This document shows, piece after piece, positions 1 to 10,440 of a DNA stretch of 64,000 nucleotides. The notes below the pieces were generated by a model. That model was not told where the DNA came from and did not search any database. It saw only the letters and a list, made by a program, of their open reading frames with translations. Source of the stretch: Meconema thalassinum (taxonomy: Eukaryota; Arthropoda; Insecta; Orthoptera; Tettigoniidae). A program made the translations under genes and the position numbers. The stretch is from contig OX336389.2 of the NCBI GenBank assembly GCA_946902985.2, positions 1,081,451,788 to 1,081,515,787 on the forward strand, written 5' to 3'. Positions within the stretch are counted from its first letter, which is position 1; each line of letters starts with the position of its first letter.

Positions 1-170
1 TGATGGTTTAAGTAATCTATATTTTTGGAAGGATTATTTTCATCTTCAATTTTGGAAATTACCTCCATGTGATTAGCAGACTCATATTCCTCCATAAAAG
101 AAGTGTACTGAGTTTTCATAACCTTATATTGCTTGAAGCGGCCTTCTACAGCAAATAAAGCCTTAAGCAC
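1..170 (-). pseudogene. BEL reverse transcriptase N-terminal part, second copy
   Basis: This is the duplicate of the segment at 2521-2690, which encodes the start of the RT domain, and it is cut by the window edge. It looks identical to that copy at nucleotide level. It sits downstream, on the minus strand, of the duplicated protease and has no independent function. Confidence 0.75.
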
Positions 171-320
171 CCTGGGGTAAGAAGCAAGAATGACAGGGGG
201 TTCAGAAATTCTAGGAAGAGTTACGATAAATCTACCTTGAGGGGTTCGAACTGTACTTTCTCGAAAAAGCTTTTCGCAAATTTCGTTGTTCGAGGAAGAA
301 GAAGTTGCAGCTTGGACATT

Positions 321-584
321 TTATATATCCCAAAATTTTGTCAGGTCATGGCCCAAATCGGAATGAACATGATAACAAGTTGAGACAGACTGAACAGGAC
401 TGCGATGTATTTGTCCAGTAGCAATCCATCCAAAGCCGATTTTTCGAAAAAAGACGATAGGGGTAACTTTGACCTTCTCAGAGTGCAAACACTGCCAGAA
501 AATGCTAGAAGTGAGAAGAATGTCAACGGGCAGTCTTTCGTTGAAACGTGGATCAGCAAATTTTATAAAATGCGAATATGCCAT
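321..584 (-). pseudogene. BEL protease C-terminal part, second copy
   Basis: An 87-codon minus-strand frame encodes the segment that follows the BEL aspartic protease core (motifs VDILL, FWQCL and GFGWIATG). It is out of frame with the protease core at 553-1314, so a frameshift near 584-600 separates them. The copy at 2841-3104 has the same break, so the frameshift predates the duplication. Confidence 0.7.
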
Positions 585-1314
585 TCATGAACAGAAAAAA
601 GGAACTTGGAGTTTCATTGCCTATGGAATCAATCGCTAAACAATCCAGTTGAAAACGAGTGCCAAAATTATGAGAGTCCTTTAAGTCGACCTTGACGAAA
701 CTTAAGGATTTGGACTTGGAACGATTAATTCCAGTGACTTCAATTAATGTGGGATGCTTTTGCAGACCTAATTTATGAATTAAACGCTCAATGATGAAAT
801 TATTAGTGGCAGCATTATCAAGTAACCCGCGGGTGGTGATCCATTTGCCATGAGAATTTTTCAATAAGACTTGCACGGTGGATAGCAACACTTGAATCTT
901 ACTAAAGGAAGTGGAACTTTGAGTGAAAGACTGAGCACTAGTAGAAGGAATTTCAGAATTAGATTTTTGAGAAGAACAGCTAGGGGCTGATGATCGTGGT
1001 TTCTCATGCCTATGTAATAAGGTATGATGCTTGCCCTTGCAATGAAAGCACAGGCGCTCGGAAAGAGAGTTCTTCAAAGAATGTGATCTCGAGAGGCAAT
1101 TAAAACAATGGTTTCGTTGGGATATTATTTTGCGTCTCTCGTCCACCGACAAGGCTTTGAAATCGGAACATTGATATAAGTTATGGGACTGTTGGCATAA
1201 GATACAACCTTGCATCTGACCAGGTGATTGAGTATGTGCGGCAAAAACATGAGATCTCAAAACTCGGATCATGACTAATGACCTTTTGGTTTGAAGGCAT
1301 TTTAGTAGAAACAA
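553..1314 (-). pseudogene. BEL zinc knuckles and aspartic protease, second copy
   Basis: The 253-codon frame has CCHC-like cysteine clusters (CILCQQSHNLYQC, then CFNCLSRSH and CFHCKGKHH) followed by an aspartic-protease-like region with LLDNAAT at the active-site position. BEL proteases often have D-S-G/A-S there, so D-N-A-A is a variant form and activity is doubtful. The reading frame differs from the upstream frame (1181-1729) that encodes the same linker, so a frameshift near 1310 precedes the zinc knuckles. It is a near-identical duplicate of 3083-3835. Confidence 0.8.
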
Positions 1315-1410
1315 CAGTACTTTTTTGACAAGCTATAGCGGACAAAACTTGGCACCTGGCCTTTACAAACTTAACAAGGGCCTCGTAAGTGCATTGCGAA
1401 TGCTGAGATA

Positions 1411-1729
1411 ATATATAGGCACAACAGCCATAGGCTTTCTCGGAACTGTCCGCGAAAATGTGCAATTCAAGGGATTGACACAAGGGATCTGAAATTAAAA
1501 GGCGGGGAATACAAATTTTAGAAAGCTCAGATAAGCTGCTTCGATATTCCAACCATTCATTCAGAAAGGGAGTGGGTACTAAGTCATCCCATCCTGATTT
1601 CAATAACCAAAGTCGTTGCATAAAGATTTTTGCGGTAATTACAACAGGGGCTAGGAACTGAAGTGGATCAAAGATCTTGGCTATCTCTGATAAGACTTCC
1701 CTTTTAGTTTGAGGATTCAAATTTGACAA
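1411..1729 (-). pseudogene. BEL pol RT-RNase H connection and RNase H start, truncated
   Basis: The frame encodes the typical BEL pol segment after RT (TKREVLSEIAKIFDPL, then FLAPVVITAK) and the first RNase H strand, which carries the catalytic-type Asp (HIFADSSEKAYG). At about 1411 it fuses in frame to the gag C-terminus, where the codons for SQHSQC begin. The open frame continues to 1181 only because of that chimeric junction. The rest of RNase H and integrase are missing. Confidence 0.8.
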
Positions 1730-2295
1730 CTGAACCTTATAGGAAAAATCATCAGAAGAAGGAGACCAGAAAATACCAGGGCTTTCACGGTAGCTTCCTC
1801 AGTAGGCAGCTCAATTAGCTTAGTGGTGGGCGAATCCGATGAAATCTTTAACAAAAACTCAGTTGAATTTGAGCTCCACTTATGGAGCGGAAAACCACCT
1901 CCAAGCAATAAAGATATAAGATCTTTAGAAATAATACAAGCATCAGTTAAATTCGAAAAGGAATAGAGGAAGTCATCCACGTAAAAAGAATTTTTATGTA
2001 TTTCAGAGGCTAAGGGATGGTACTGATGACCATCTAGCTCAGCCAGCAGATGAAGAGAGCAAATTGCGAGGAAAGAAGAGGGTTTCAAACCATAAGTTAC
2101 TGTTCTTAGGCGAAATATTTTTATGGGTTTTGAATGTTCATCGCGCCACAAAATCCTTTGCAAATCCTGCTGCTGGGGATTTACTAAGATTTGTCGGTAC
2201 ATCTGTTTAATGTCGGCTAAGACTGCAATTGGGTGAAGACGAAGATTCAATAAGACAAAAGTGAGATCATTCTGAATTGCAGGTCCTGAGTGCAA
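1717..2295 (-). pseudogene. BEL reverse transcriptase core (YVDD)
   Basis: The 192-codon frame holds the RT palm: ADIKQMYRQI (motif A with Asp) near residues 27-36, TYGLKPSSF (motif B) near 67-75, and FYVDDFLYS (catalytic motif C) near 104-112. The domain polymerises cDNA from the element RNA in the cytoplasmic particle. Near the end the frame shifts (one G apparently lost around 1768) relative to the connection frame at 1729-1411. The same lesion is carried by the 87-bp copy at 2338-2424. The N-terminal part is separated by filler DNA. Confidence 0.85.
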
Positions 2296-2337
2296 AGTGT
2301 CATTGAGTGAAATGCCATTGATGTCAGGAGAAGAAAC

Positions 2338-2473
2338 ATCAGAAGAAGTAGACCAGAAAATACCAGGGCTTTCACGGCAGCTTCCTCAGTAGGCAGCTCA
2401 ATTAACTTAGTGGTGGGTGAATCCATCCAAAGCCGATTTTTCGAAAAAAGACGATAGGGGCAACTTTGACCTT
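2338..2473 (-). repeat. Templated filler inserted into BEL RT
   Basis: Two short direct copies lie back to back where RT coding should be continuous. Bases 2338-2424 copy 1751-1837 (RT C-terminal part, offset 587). Bases 2420-2473 copy 423-476 and 2943-2996 (protease tail). The two copied pieces overlap by the shared word AATCC, a microhomology junction. The insert disrupts the RT domain between its N-terminal part and motif A. Confidence 0.85.
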
Positions 2474-2690
2474 TGACCACTCTTATCTGTTCCCGCGTGG
2501 AAGGGTTTTTCCAGACAACGTGATGGTTTAAGTAATCTATATTTTTGGAAGGATTATTTTCATCTTCAATTTTGGAAATTACCTCCATGTGATTAGCAGA
2601 CTCATATTCCTCCATAAAAGAAGTGTACTGAGTTTTCATAACCTTATATTGCTTGAAGCGGCCTTCTACAGCAAATAAAGCCTTAAGCAC
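2474..2690 (-). pseudogene. BEL reverse transcriptase N-terminal part
   Basis: The N-terminal half of the 147-codon frame at 2247-2690 matches the region preceding the RT fingers in BEL pol (segments QYTSFMEEY, HHVVWKN, STREQIRVVKG). Downstream of RVVKG the frame runs into the filler DNA rather than the expected RT sequence. The native continuation resumes near 2330 in another frame. It is a fragment of the same pol gene as 1717-2295. Confidence 0.75.
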
Positions 2691-2840
2691 CCTGGGGTAA
2701 GAAGCAAGAATGACAGGGGGTTCAGAAATTCTAGGAAGAGTTACGATAAATCTACCTTGAGGGGTTCGAACTGTACTTTCTCGAAAAAGCTTTTCGCAAA
2801 TTTCGTTGTTCGAGGAAGAAGAAGTTGCAGCTTGGACATT

Positions 2841-3104
2841 TTATATATCCCAAAATTTTGTCAGGTCATGGCCCAAATCGGAATGAACATGATAACAAGT
2901 TGAGACAGACTGAACAGGACTGCGATGTATTTGTCCAGTAGCAATCCATCCAAAGCCGATTTTTCGAAAAAAGACGATAGGGGTAACTTTGACCTTCTCA
3001 GAGTGCAAACACTGCCAGAAAATGCTAGAAGTGAGAAGAATGTCAACGGGCAGTCTTTCGTTGAAACGTGGATCAGCAAATTTTATAAAATGCGAATATG
3101 CCAT
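2841..3104 (-). pseudogene. BEL protease C-terminal part, first copy
   Basis: Same 87-codon frame as 321-584. It encodes the post-protease segment with VDILL and GFGWIATG. It is shifted relative to the protease frame ending at 3083, so the polyprotein is broken here. Confidence 0.7.
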
Positions 3105-3835
3105 TCATGAACTGGAAAAAAGGAACTTGGAGTTTCATTGCCTATGGAATCAATCGCTAAACAATCCAGTTGAAAACGAGTGCCAAAATTATGAGAGTCC
3201 TTTAAGTCGACCTTGACGAAACTTAAGGATTTGGACTTGGAACGATTAATTCCAGTGACTTCAATTAATGTGGGATGCTTTTGCAGACCTAATTTATAAA
3301 TTAAACACTCAATGATGAAATTATTAGTGGCAGCATTATCAAGTAACCCGCGGGTGGTGATCCATTTGCCATGAGAATTTTTCAATAAGACTTGCACGGT
3401 GGATAGCAACACTTGAACCTTACTAAAGGAAGTGGAACTTTGAGTGAAAGACTGAGCACTAGTAGAAGGAATTTCAGAATTAGATTTTTGAGAAGAACAG
3501 CTAGGGGCTGATGATCGTGGTTTCTCATGCCTATGTAATAAGGTATAATGCTTGCCCTTGCAATGAAAGCACAGGCGCTCGGAAAGAGAGTTCTTCAAAG
3601 AATGTGATCTCGAGAGGCAATTAAAACAATGGTTTCGTTGGGATATTATTTTGCGTCTCTCGTCCACCGACAAGGCTTTGAAATCGGAACATTGATATAA
3701 GTTATGGGACTGTTGGCATAAGATACAACCTTGCATCTGACCAGGTGATTGAGTATGTGCGGCAAAAACATGAGATCTCAAAACTCGGATCATGACTAAT
3801 GACCTTTTGGTTTGAAGGCATTTTAGTAGAAACAA
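3083..3835 (-). pseudogene. BEL zinc knuckles and aspartic protease, first copy
   Basis: The 250-codon frame contains three Cys/His clusters followed by the protease-like LLDNAAT segment. In BEL elements this region processes Gag-Pol and binds RNA. It lies directly downstream of gag but in a different frame: a shift occurs between about 3850 and 3780, where there is an A6 run in the coding strand. The shift could be a lesion or a programmed frameshift. Because both copies carry it, it was present before duplication. Confidence 0.8.
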
Positions 3836-3837
3836 CA

Positions 3838-4706
3838 GTACTTTTTTGACAAGCTATAGCGGACAAAACTTGGCACCTGGCCTTTACAACCTTAACAAGG
3901 GCCTCGTAAATGCATTGCGAATGCTGAGATAGTTCCATCTCCCAGGATGTTAAGGTAGCAGAATCAAATTTACTGGTAACCAGATGAATTATGAATAAAT
4001 CCCAAAATTGCACAGGCTGACCTAAATTCGCCAAAGCACGAATGTGAAGCTCTGCTGTGTCAATTAAATTACGAAGGGTTATGACGTTATCAGATTGAAT
4101 ATTAGGAAGATTAAATAAAGCCTGTATATGTCTTTGAATCCTGAGCCTTGAATTCCCATAGCGATCTTTAAGTAATTCTACAGCGACCTCGTAGTTGTCA
4201 CTTGTCAGGGTTAATGCCTGGATGAGCTTAAGTGGCTGGCCTTGAACGGCTGAGCGCAAGTAGTGAAACTTTTGTATCGGCGGAAGGCTTTCATTGTCAT
4301 GAATTAATGAAGTAAACAATTCAAAAAATGGTTCCCAGGAACTTTCATCACCACGAAATGTGGGTAATTCAATTTTAGGGAGAATAGTTCGGTTTGGAGC
4401 GGACGAAGAGAAAAAAGGAGTTGAATCTTCTTTCTTAGCTTCAAGTGTTAGAGTTCTGAGTAAAGCTTTCGCTTCGGCAAAGCCTTGATAATATAATCGT
4501 TCAGTTTCATTACGATCAGCTTGTTGTTTGGGGCTTTGAATTTCAATGCTACATTGTATTTCATCGTATTTTTCGAAAGCCTGCTCATGAGAAATAATAT
4601 CTAAGTTACGTTCTTGCTCTGTTAATTCTGAAAGAAACGTTCTAAAGCGGGTTAATTTACCCTCATACGAAGCGTGAGTGTTTATAATTGTAGTATCAAG
4701 AGGCAT
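3838..4706 (-). CDS. BEL gag (capsid-type polyprotein region)
   Basis: The frame opens with ATG at 4706 and is open to 3702. The first about 290 residues form a BEL-type gag: a helical N-terminal part (residues 1-95) and a core with LPTFRGDESSWEPFFELF and LKDRYGNSRLR, which resemble the conserved gag region of arthropod BEL elements. The last 40 codons are an out-of-frame read of the zinc-knuckle linker. Gag would assemble the particle. This is the only long intact domain of the element. The ATG is chosen as the first in-frame Met after the leader. Confidence 0.75.
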
Positions 4707-5092
4707 GTTGAAAGCTGAAGCAAACTCACCACCTGTATGTTACTTGTATTGCGTGCGTCAGCTGAAGTGAACACCAGCGAAGGAAGAATTGGCACGTCTC
4801 CAGAATCCTCTCTGTCGCTGCTCGCTTCAAGTTTGAGCTGAAAAATACACATGTATTAATACATTGTAAATAGTTTGATCATTAAAATAACCCTTTGATT
4901 TCTGGTGTGCAATATTTAAAGATGGATTAAATCCCGGGCATCAAAATTTATGGAGAGAAGTTTTGCCCTAAAACTTCCCCATACGGGAGAACGCATCAGG
5001 CGAGAGCCTGGACAAAATAACTACTGTGGTCAAGAAAATTAGACTGAAGCGGTGCGGGGTAGTGGGCATGAAATACATCACCAGAAAACCAA

Positions 5093-6016
5093 TGTAGGTA
5101 GCAATACATTAACAATGTTTATTTCTAATAATAAATTTATAAACAATTAACAAATTGCACTTAAGTGCTTATCACAGAAATGAATAATTATAAATGGAAC
5201 AAAGTGTGAGGGCCTGATGACAGAAACCCTGATTAAGGAAATGCCAATGAAACAAGCTTGCTTGATTTGAGAGAAGTTGAACTTAACATAAACAACACAC
5301 CTTATAAAAGGAACCATAAAACTGATTAAGATTGTAAGATAACTAGTAAGATTTGATTTCATCATAAAATTGAACTTATCTTCTCAAAGGGTTGAAGTTC
5401 CAGCTAGCATAAGCGTTTATTGAGAAGTCCTCACAGTTTCTTCTGAAGGAGGCGTACATGGCCTAGAGATATGTACACAGTTGATAAAAAGGTCAAGTCT
5501 TTCTTCTTCTCTTGCGAAGGGATGACACTTATAGTGTCCAAGTGATGATCCAGCAGCATTTTGAGAATTGGTTGGCAGCAGAAAGGACTGCGGCTGCTTC
5601 GAAAGACGAATCAAAGTACCCCATCTAAGGTACGGCTTGCAGAGTACGACAGCTGGCAATTATTCCTGCCATCTAGAGCGATACGTCAGGGTGCAGATCT
5701 CGTGACGTAACTGCTAGGTAGCGTAGAGACTAGCGATGGTGTCATGAGATGCAACAGCGGTGATCAGAAGTGATGAAGGATCAGAAGTGATGAAGAACGC
5801 CAGCAAGTGGCGTCTTAAATAGTGACCGTAGAACAATCTCGAAACTGGAGATTGCCCGACCAGACAAAGACCTGCCATTGGCCGAACGAAGGTCACGGTG
5901 ACATCAGTCGACACTGATGCTCAGCAGACAGCAGATCAACAAGTAGATGCCCTGTATGTCGGGAGTATGGAAGCTTGAGGTAGCGAGCGACTGGAACACT
6001 CAAGGTGAGAACTTTA
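5093..6016 (-). promoter_or_regulatory. Possible BEL LTR and leader promoter
   Basis: About 390 bp upstream of gag, minus-strand signals fall in LTR order: a TATTTAA box at about 5813-5822, an AATAAA at 5415-5420 and an ACA end near 5093 followed by TTGG, which could start a primer-binding site. A 17-bp word (GATCAGAAGTGATGAAG) is directly repeated at about 5763-5796. No second LTR is in the window, so the limits are guesses. Confidence 0.3.
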
Positions 6017-6019
6017 CAA

Positions 6020-7018
6020 ATTTGATGCTTATAAATAAATCAGTAAATTAATTACGATACAATGCACTAATTAACATATAAATTTGGTTTGAAGTTTTTC
6101 GGGACAAGAAAAGGAACAGTAAAACAGGGCTGTCGCGAAGTACACACAAACGTATACTGTCACAAAAGTGACCATATGGGATGCAGGCAGAGAAATATCG
6201 ACCTTCCTGGCAACACGCGTTAGTTGGGCAGCATAAAACAATATTATTACTGGCAGGTGATTCACCTGGTATAAAGCCATCATCGAAGTATACGATGATT
6301 TTAGTTTCTTTTTTTCTCTTTTTGTATTAATAAGTTGTTATTTTAGTTCTACAGGTTAGTATATAGTAATAGATTATGAACATTTTCTTGATGTCAATGA
6401 TTTTGGCGAAGTCTTTCTGATGTATGAATGGTATGATTTTTTCCCTCGTTTACCGGCTTTACATATTTCAAAAATCACTTTAATAACACTTATCACAATA
6501 TTATGGAAGCAACTACTGTAGTATGTAATGTTCATCTTCAGCGTCAGTTACAATAATCTACAAAAGACACTAGACACTTAACTCTTACAGAATACGAATT
6601 AGCTGATCTACTGTACCAATTCTCTCAGCTGTCTCTTTCTTCCGAATTACTGAAGAAACACAGGCACCTACTGAGGACAGCATTTCGAGTTCAGTAGAGC
6701 AGGATTCGGTAATCACAAAAAATTGACCCAGGGCCATTTTCACTGCCCTTCACTCTGGCCACGGGCCATTCTCACTTCTACTGTCAGCTCATCACCACCT
6801 CTCAACGCTTCCCTCTTCCATGCTCCACACTTCCGTGTGGACAGCAGGCGAGATCGTTAATGCTGCGCCACACAGTCAACCAAAATGCAAAGAGAAATAT
6901 ATGTCTTGAACAGAAACATAAAATATAGGCCATACAAAATTAAGTCATAGTGCGAGAACGAAAATAGTATTATTATAGAAAGTTTTTCAGTCGGTCAACA
7001 TAGATCATGAAACTCGTA
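6020..7018. other. No gene seen
   Basis: A+T-rich sequence without a convincing coding region, RNA gene or recognised repeat. Short open frames here look random. Confidence 0.5.
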
Positions 7019-7762
7019 TACAGGGTGATTTTTTCCATCGTGTAAAAACTCTAGGGATTTATCGAAGAGAGCATACGGAACAGAAAATGTCTAATGAACG
7101 TTTGTCCGTAAATGCATGGTTTGTTTGTTAGAAACCGTTTATTGGATCATTCTATGTTACAGAAACGGTGCGGCAGTCTAATACGCGCTGTACCATTCAG
7201 CCACAGTTAGTGATGAAAATGGTTTCCATGTGCCTCCACGCATGCGTGTACACGCCTTAGCATATTCTATCTAACACGTTCACATCGGTGAGGCTGCATC
7301 CGAACAGTGTCAAAGGCGGCATGAATACGCTGCTCCAGTGTCTCCATATCTGGATTGGGCTCTGCATACACGATACTTTTGAGATGGCCCAATAACCAGA
7401 AATCGCACGGGTTGAGATCTGGTGAGCGAGCAGGACATGCAACTGGACCTCATCGTCCGATCCATCGACCCGGGAAGACACAATTGAGATACGTCCGGTC
7501 GTTAACGTTGAAGTGGGATGAAGCACCATCATGTAGCACATAACACTGCCAATCATCAATGGGACGTCTTCCAGCAAGGGAGGCAAAGTCACCCGCAAGA
7601 AACGCTGATAAATCCGGCCTGTTAGGCAAAGTGGAAGGAAGACTAGTCCCTAGTATGGACACCATGCATTTCCGGACATACGTTCATTAGACCATTTTTG
7701 TTCCGTATCTTCTCCGCGATCAATCCCCAGAGTTTGTACAAGATGGAAATAATCACCCTCTG
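7019..7762 (-). mobile_element. Tc1/mariner-IS630-like element with long inverted ends
   Basis: The left end starts CAGGGTGATTTTTTCCATCG at 7021, after TATA. The complement of the right end (about 7675-7762) repeats that sequence and then matches about 80 bp more, including GAACGTTTGTCC and ATACGGAACA words. So the terminal inverted repeats are about 90 bp long. The interior carries the C-terminal part of a DDE transposase on the minus strand. The outermost right bases are diverged and I see no clean TA duplication. Confidence 0.75.
7206..7665 (-). pseudogene. DDE transposase C-terminal half, broken
   Basis: The frame 7665-7450 encodes the middle DDE region, with HDGASSHF (second catalytic Asp) and FPGRWIGR. 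After a frameshift near 7445 the adjacent frame continues with PARSPDLNPCDFWLLGHLKS. This then runs to a typical C-terminus, interrupted by an in-frame TAG near 7268. The order HDGAxxHF ... PGRWIGR ... SPDLNP is diagnostic for IS630/Tc1/mariner-type transposases. The N-terminal DNA-binding domain is absent. At least two disabling lesions make this a pseudogene. Confidence 0.8.
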
Positions 7763-7763
7763 A

Positions 7764-8106
7764 GACAGGTGAGAAACCCTCTGATTTCAAGAAGAATGTT
7801 ATCATCACTATACCGAATAATGTGGGAGCTGACAGATGCGAAGATTACTGTACAATCAGCTTGATTACTCATGCTTCAAAGATCATGTCAAGAATAATTT
7901 ACAAGAGGATGGAGAGCCTGATAGAAACGGAGTTGGGTAAAGACCAGTTTGGTTTTAGGAGAAATGTAGGAACAAGGGAAGCTGTACTAAGTCTTAGACC
8001 GATTTTGGAAAGTAGAATATGGAACGATAAGAGAACGTTCATGGCATTTGTAGACATAGAAAAGGCTTTTGATAACGTTCATGGACAAAATTGTTTGACA
8101 TTTTGA
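7764..8106 (+). pseudogene. LINE reverse transcriptase, fingers and palm A
   Basis: The frame, open from before 7800, includes TISLITHASKIMSRI, then DQFGFRRNVGTREA (motif 2a-like) and FMAFVDIEKAFDNV (RT motif A with the catalytic Asp). A frameshift near 8085 moves the coding into another frame, readable as FDILKTIGIKYRDRRV. Stops follow at about 8160-8290. The region between 8106 and 8430 still encodes recognisable RT in pieces. Confidence 0.75.
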
Positions 8107-8319
8107 AAACGATTGGAATAAAGTACAGGGATAGGAGGGTGATCTACAATCTATTCTGAAACCAGACAGCAGTCATTCGAGCTGAAGGACATGAGCAGCT
8201 GGTATTCAGAAAGGTGTCAGGCAAGGCTGCAACTTAACACCCCTACTTTTCAATCTTTACGTTGAACAAGCAATGAAGGAAACTGTAGAAAAATTTAAAG
8301 TGGGAGTGTAGATTCAAGG

Positions 8320-8431
8320 AGAAATAATTTCAACTCCGAGATTTGCCTATGACATCGTCATCTTGGCCGACACGCCTGAGGATTTGAATGAGTTTTTGAA
8401 TGGTATGGACTCCGCCTTGAGGAAATAATTC
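8320..8431 (+). pseudogene. LINE RT motif C remnant, FADD changed to FAYD
   Basis: Between the two longer frames, a readable segment gives TPRFAYDIVILADTPEDL, followed by a TAA before the next Met. In this family the first Asp of FADD binds catalytic metal. Here it reads Tyr, so the polymerase would be dead even without the frameshifts. Confidence 0.65.
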
Positions 8432-9106
8432 ATGATGAAAATTAATAAATGTAAAACCAAAATATTGGAATGCAGCCGAAATAAATCAGAATCCTCTGTG
8501 GGCATCAAATTGGCAGGTGAAAAACTAAAGGAAGTAGGAGACTTCTGTTACTTAGGAAGCAAAATAACCAGTGATGAACGAAGCAAAGAGGATATAAAAA
8601 GTAGGTTAGCTCAGGCAAGGAAAGCATTTCTACAGAAAAGGAATCTGTTGACATCGAATAAAGATTTACGTGTTAGGAAGTCATTGTTGAAGGCCTTTGT
8701 CTGGAGTGTGGCACTCTATGGAAGTGAAACTTGGACTATTGGTGCAGCAGAAAAGAGGAGAATTGAAGCGTTTGAAATGTGGTGTTACAGGAGAATGATG
8801 AAGATCAGATGGGTAGATAGGGTTACAAACGAAGAGGTAATAAGACTAGTGGGAGAGGAGAGATGTTTCTGGCGACTGCTAATGAAGAGAACAGATAGGT
8901 TGGTAGGACACATACAAAGACACCCAGGAATAGCAAGCTTAGTCATGGAAGGAAGGGTCGAGGACAAGAACTGTAGGGGTAGACCAAGGTTAGAATATGT
9001 TAAACAGATTGCCTTGGACGTAGGGTGTGGTAGCAATGTAGAGATGAAACGATTAGCTCAGGACAGGGATGCATGGAAAGCTGCATCAAACCAGTCAAAA
9101 GACTGA
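8432..9106 (+). pseudogene. LINE RT thumb and C-terminal domain
   Basis: A 224-codon frame carries the post-palm region of a non-LTR RT: MMKINKCKTKIL (shared with the copy at 55.8 kb), YLGSKITSD, LYGSETWTI, a KRRIEAFEMWCYRRMMKI helix and the RVTNEEVI and GRPRLEYVKQIALD segments. It is the longest intact piece of this LINE and ends with TGA before the A/C-rich 3' tail. It is not functional alone. The family is abundant in insect genomes. Confidence 0.8.
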
Positions 9107-9129
9107 AGACTCAAACAACAACATAATAC

Positions 9130-10440
9130 CACTATCACTGAACAAAGAATCTCCATGTGTATGATGATGACTCTCTGGATATATTTCTCTTGAGGTCTGC
9201 TCATTTACGAACTTTCCCCTGTCAAAGTGGCACTACGGTGTACTTCAAAATAGGACGCTACCTTGGCGAGGTCCAAACATGGTGTGCCAGACGTCCGCTA
9301 ATAAGCCTAATTTGGTACACCAGGATGAACCCACAACACACGCGGTGTTAACCCAAAAGCAATATTCCTCCCGTGGAGATGCCTAAACGATGGTTGAAAG
9401 ATAGAACCCCTGAGCCATTCGACAGTGTTGGGTTATTTGTTATCACGCAGAAAAATAACACCAATCGATAGTTTTCTAGGGTGTTTTGACTTCATGAAGT
9501 GACTCAGTTTCTCTCTTCATAACGTTTCACCTTCACTGTGGCCCCATGTTCAAGAGCCCTTTCTACATATGAAACAAAAACCCTGCTGTCTGTTTGGACG
9601 CTTCTTACAAGAGAATTTCTCGATGGTCAACGTCCAATTTGGTATATATATGCATCACATGCTAAAGTATTTCAGCCCATCATTCATTAAAAGGTGGTTT
9701 ATGGGGGAACCTCCCTTCTTTGACATACGAGAACCGGACAGAGATAATTTGATCTAGAGTTTCACTAATTTAAGACTAAAACGAGCACTGTTTCGGATAT
9801 ATTTTACCGGGTCACGTCAGTTTTACTCACTTGCGAGGGAACAATGAACTCAATACTAACTCACTGACAGATGTGAATGATTGGTCAGAATATTTGGTAC
9901 ATTGTCATTTGTGTCCATTGCCAGTTTCTGTCGAGCTTCTCACCTCTGCAGTTGCATATTAAATTAAATTTAATGAAGCACTGTCTACATATTGCTCTGA
10001 TAAATGTAGGTTAAAGACTAATTCTGTTCTTCTCAAAGATTGATGCCCAGATAGAAATAGATAGTAAATGACATACATATCTATAAATATTACAAATCCA
10101 TCTCCAATACGGGTACGTAGAAAATATCACGCAAGAATGCAAAGTGTTGACATCGTGACACCATCGAGGCCTACAGTAGCATAGAACCAGCAGCGTCGTA
10201 GCTTGCAAGCCGGAGAAATATTACAAGAACTGCTGAACGGGGTTCGCGTCTGGTTATTTCCGAAAACTACATTTTCATTAACTTGATCCATAGCCTTCTC
10301 AGAGCCATTCCGATTAACAACTCTAGTTATTAGCTTCCGTGCCTAATGGAACTTAATGTTAAGTATTCTATAGGCCCTGGAAAGGTATGTTTTTCCCATG
10401 TCACGATTGCAGTTCAGTTCGGCGTCCAAAAGTTGTTCTG
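9130..10440. other. No gene seen
   Basis: Mixed-composition intergenic or intronic DNA. Short frames (for example at 9569-9757 and 10011-10208) have no recognisable motif or splice context. Confidence 0.5.

Larger units (their letters stand above)
1..3932. repeat. 2520-bp tandem duplication inside the BEL element
   Basis: Bases 1 to about 1410 repeat at 2521 to about 3932 in the same orientation. I counted roughly nine differences, including one single-base indel near 590/3111, so identity is above 99%. Beyond 1411 the left copy runs into RNase H coding sequence and beyond 3932 the right copy runs into gag. The order on the minus strand is therefore gag-A-B-A, where A is zinc knuckle/protease/RT start and B is the RT body. 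The repeat unit is cut by the window start. Confidence 0.95.
1..6016 (-). mobile_element. BEL/Pao LTR retrotransposon, rearranged and inactive
   Basis: The minus strand shows BEL/Pao order from right to left: possible LTR, gag, CCHC zinc knuckle plus aspartic protease, reverse transcriptase, start of RNase H. After RNase H begins, the sequence jumps back to the end of gag and repeats the zinc knuckle, protease and RT start up to the window edge. No integrase or second LTR is in view. Several frameshifts break the polyprotein, so this copy is not autonomous. The family call rests on the gag type, the RT motif YVDD, and the RT-to-RNase H connection segment, which are characteristic of BEL pol. 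The left end lies outside the window. Confidence 0.85.
7764..9125 (+). mobile_element. Non-LTR retrotransposon 3' part (RTE-like), 5'-truncated
   Basis: Plus-strand RT coding fragments run from immediately after the mariner end to an A/C-rich tail (AACAACAACATAAT) near 9110-9125. The protein resembles insect endonuclease-RT LINEs whose C-terminus reads WTDRVTNEEV-like; I place it tentatively near the RTE clade. Several stops and frameshifts between 8085 and 8432 inactivate it. A related fragment is at 55768-55960 on the minus strand. Confidence 0.75.

Noticed and set aside
3780..3850. Programmed frameshift between gag and protease
   Set aside because: An A6 run is present, but the other frameshifts in this element are plain lesions. 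Without an intact family copy I cannot separate programming from decay.
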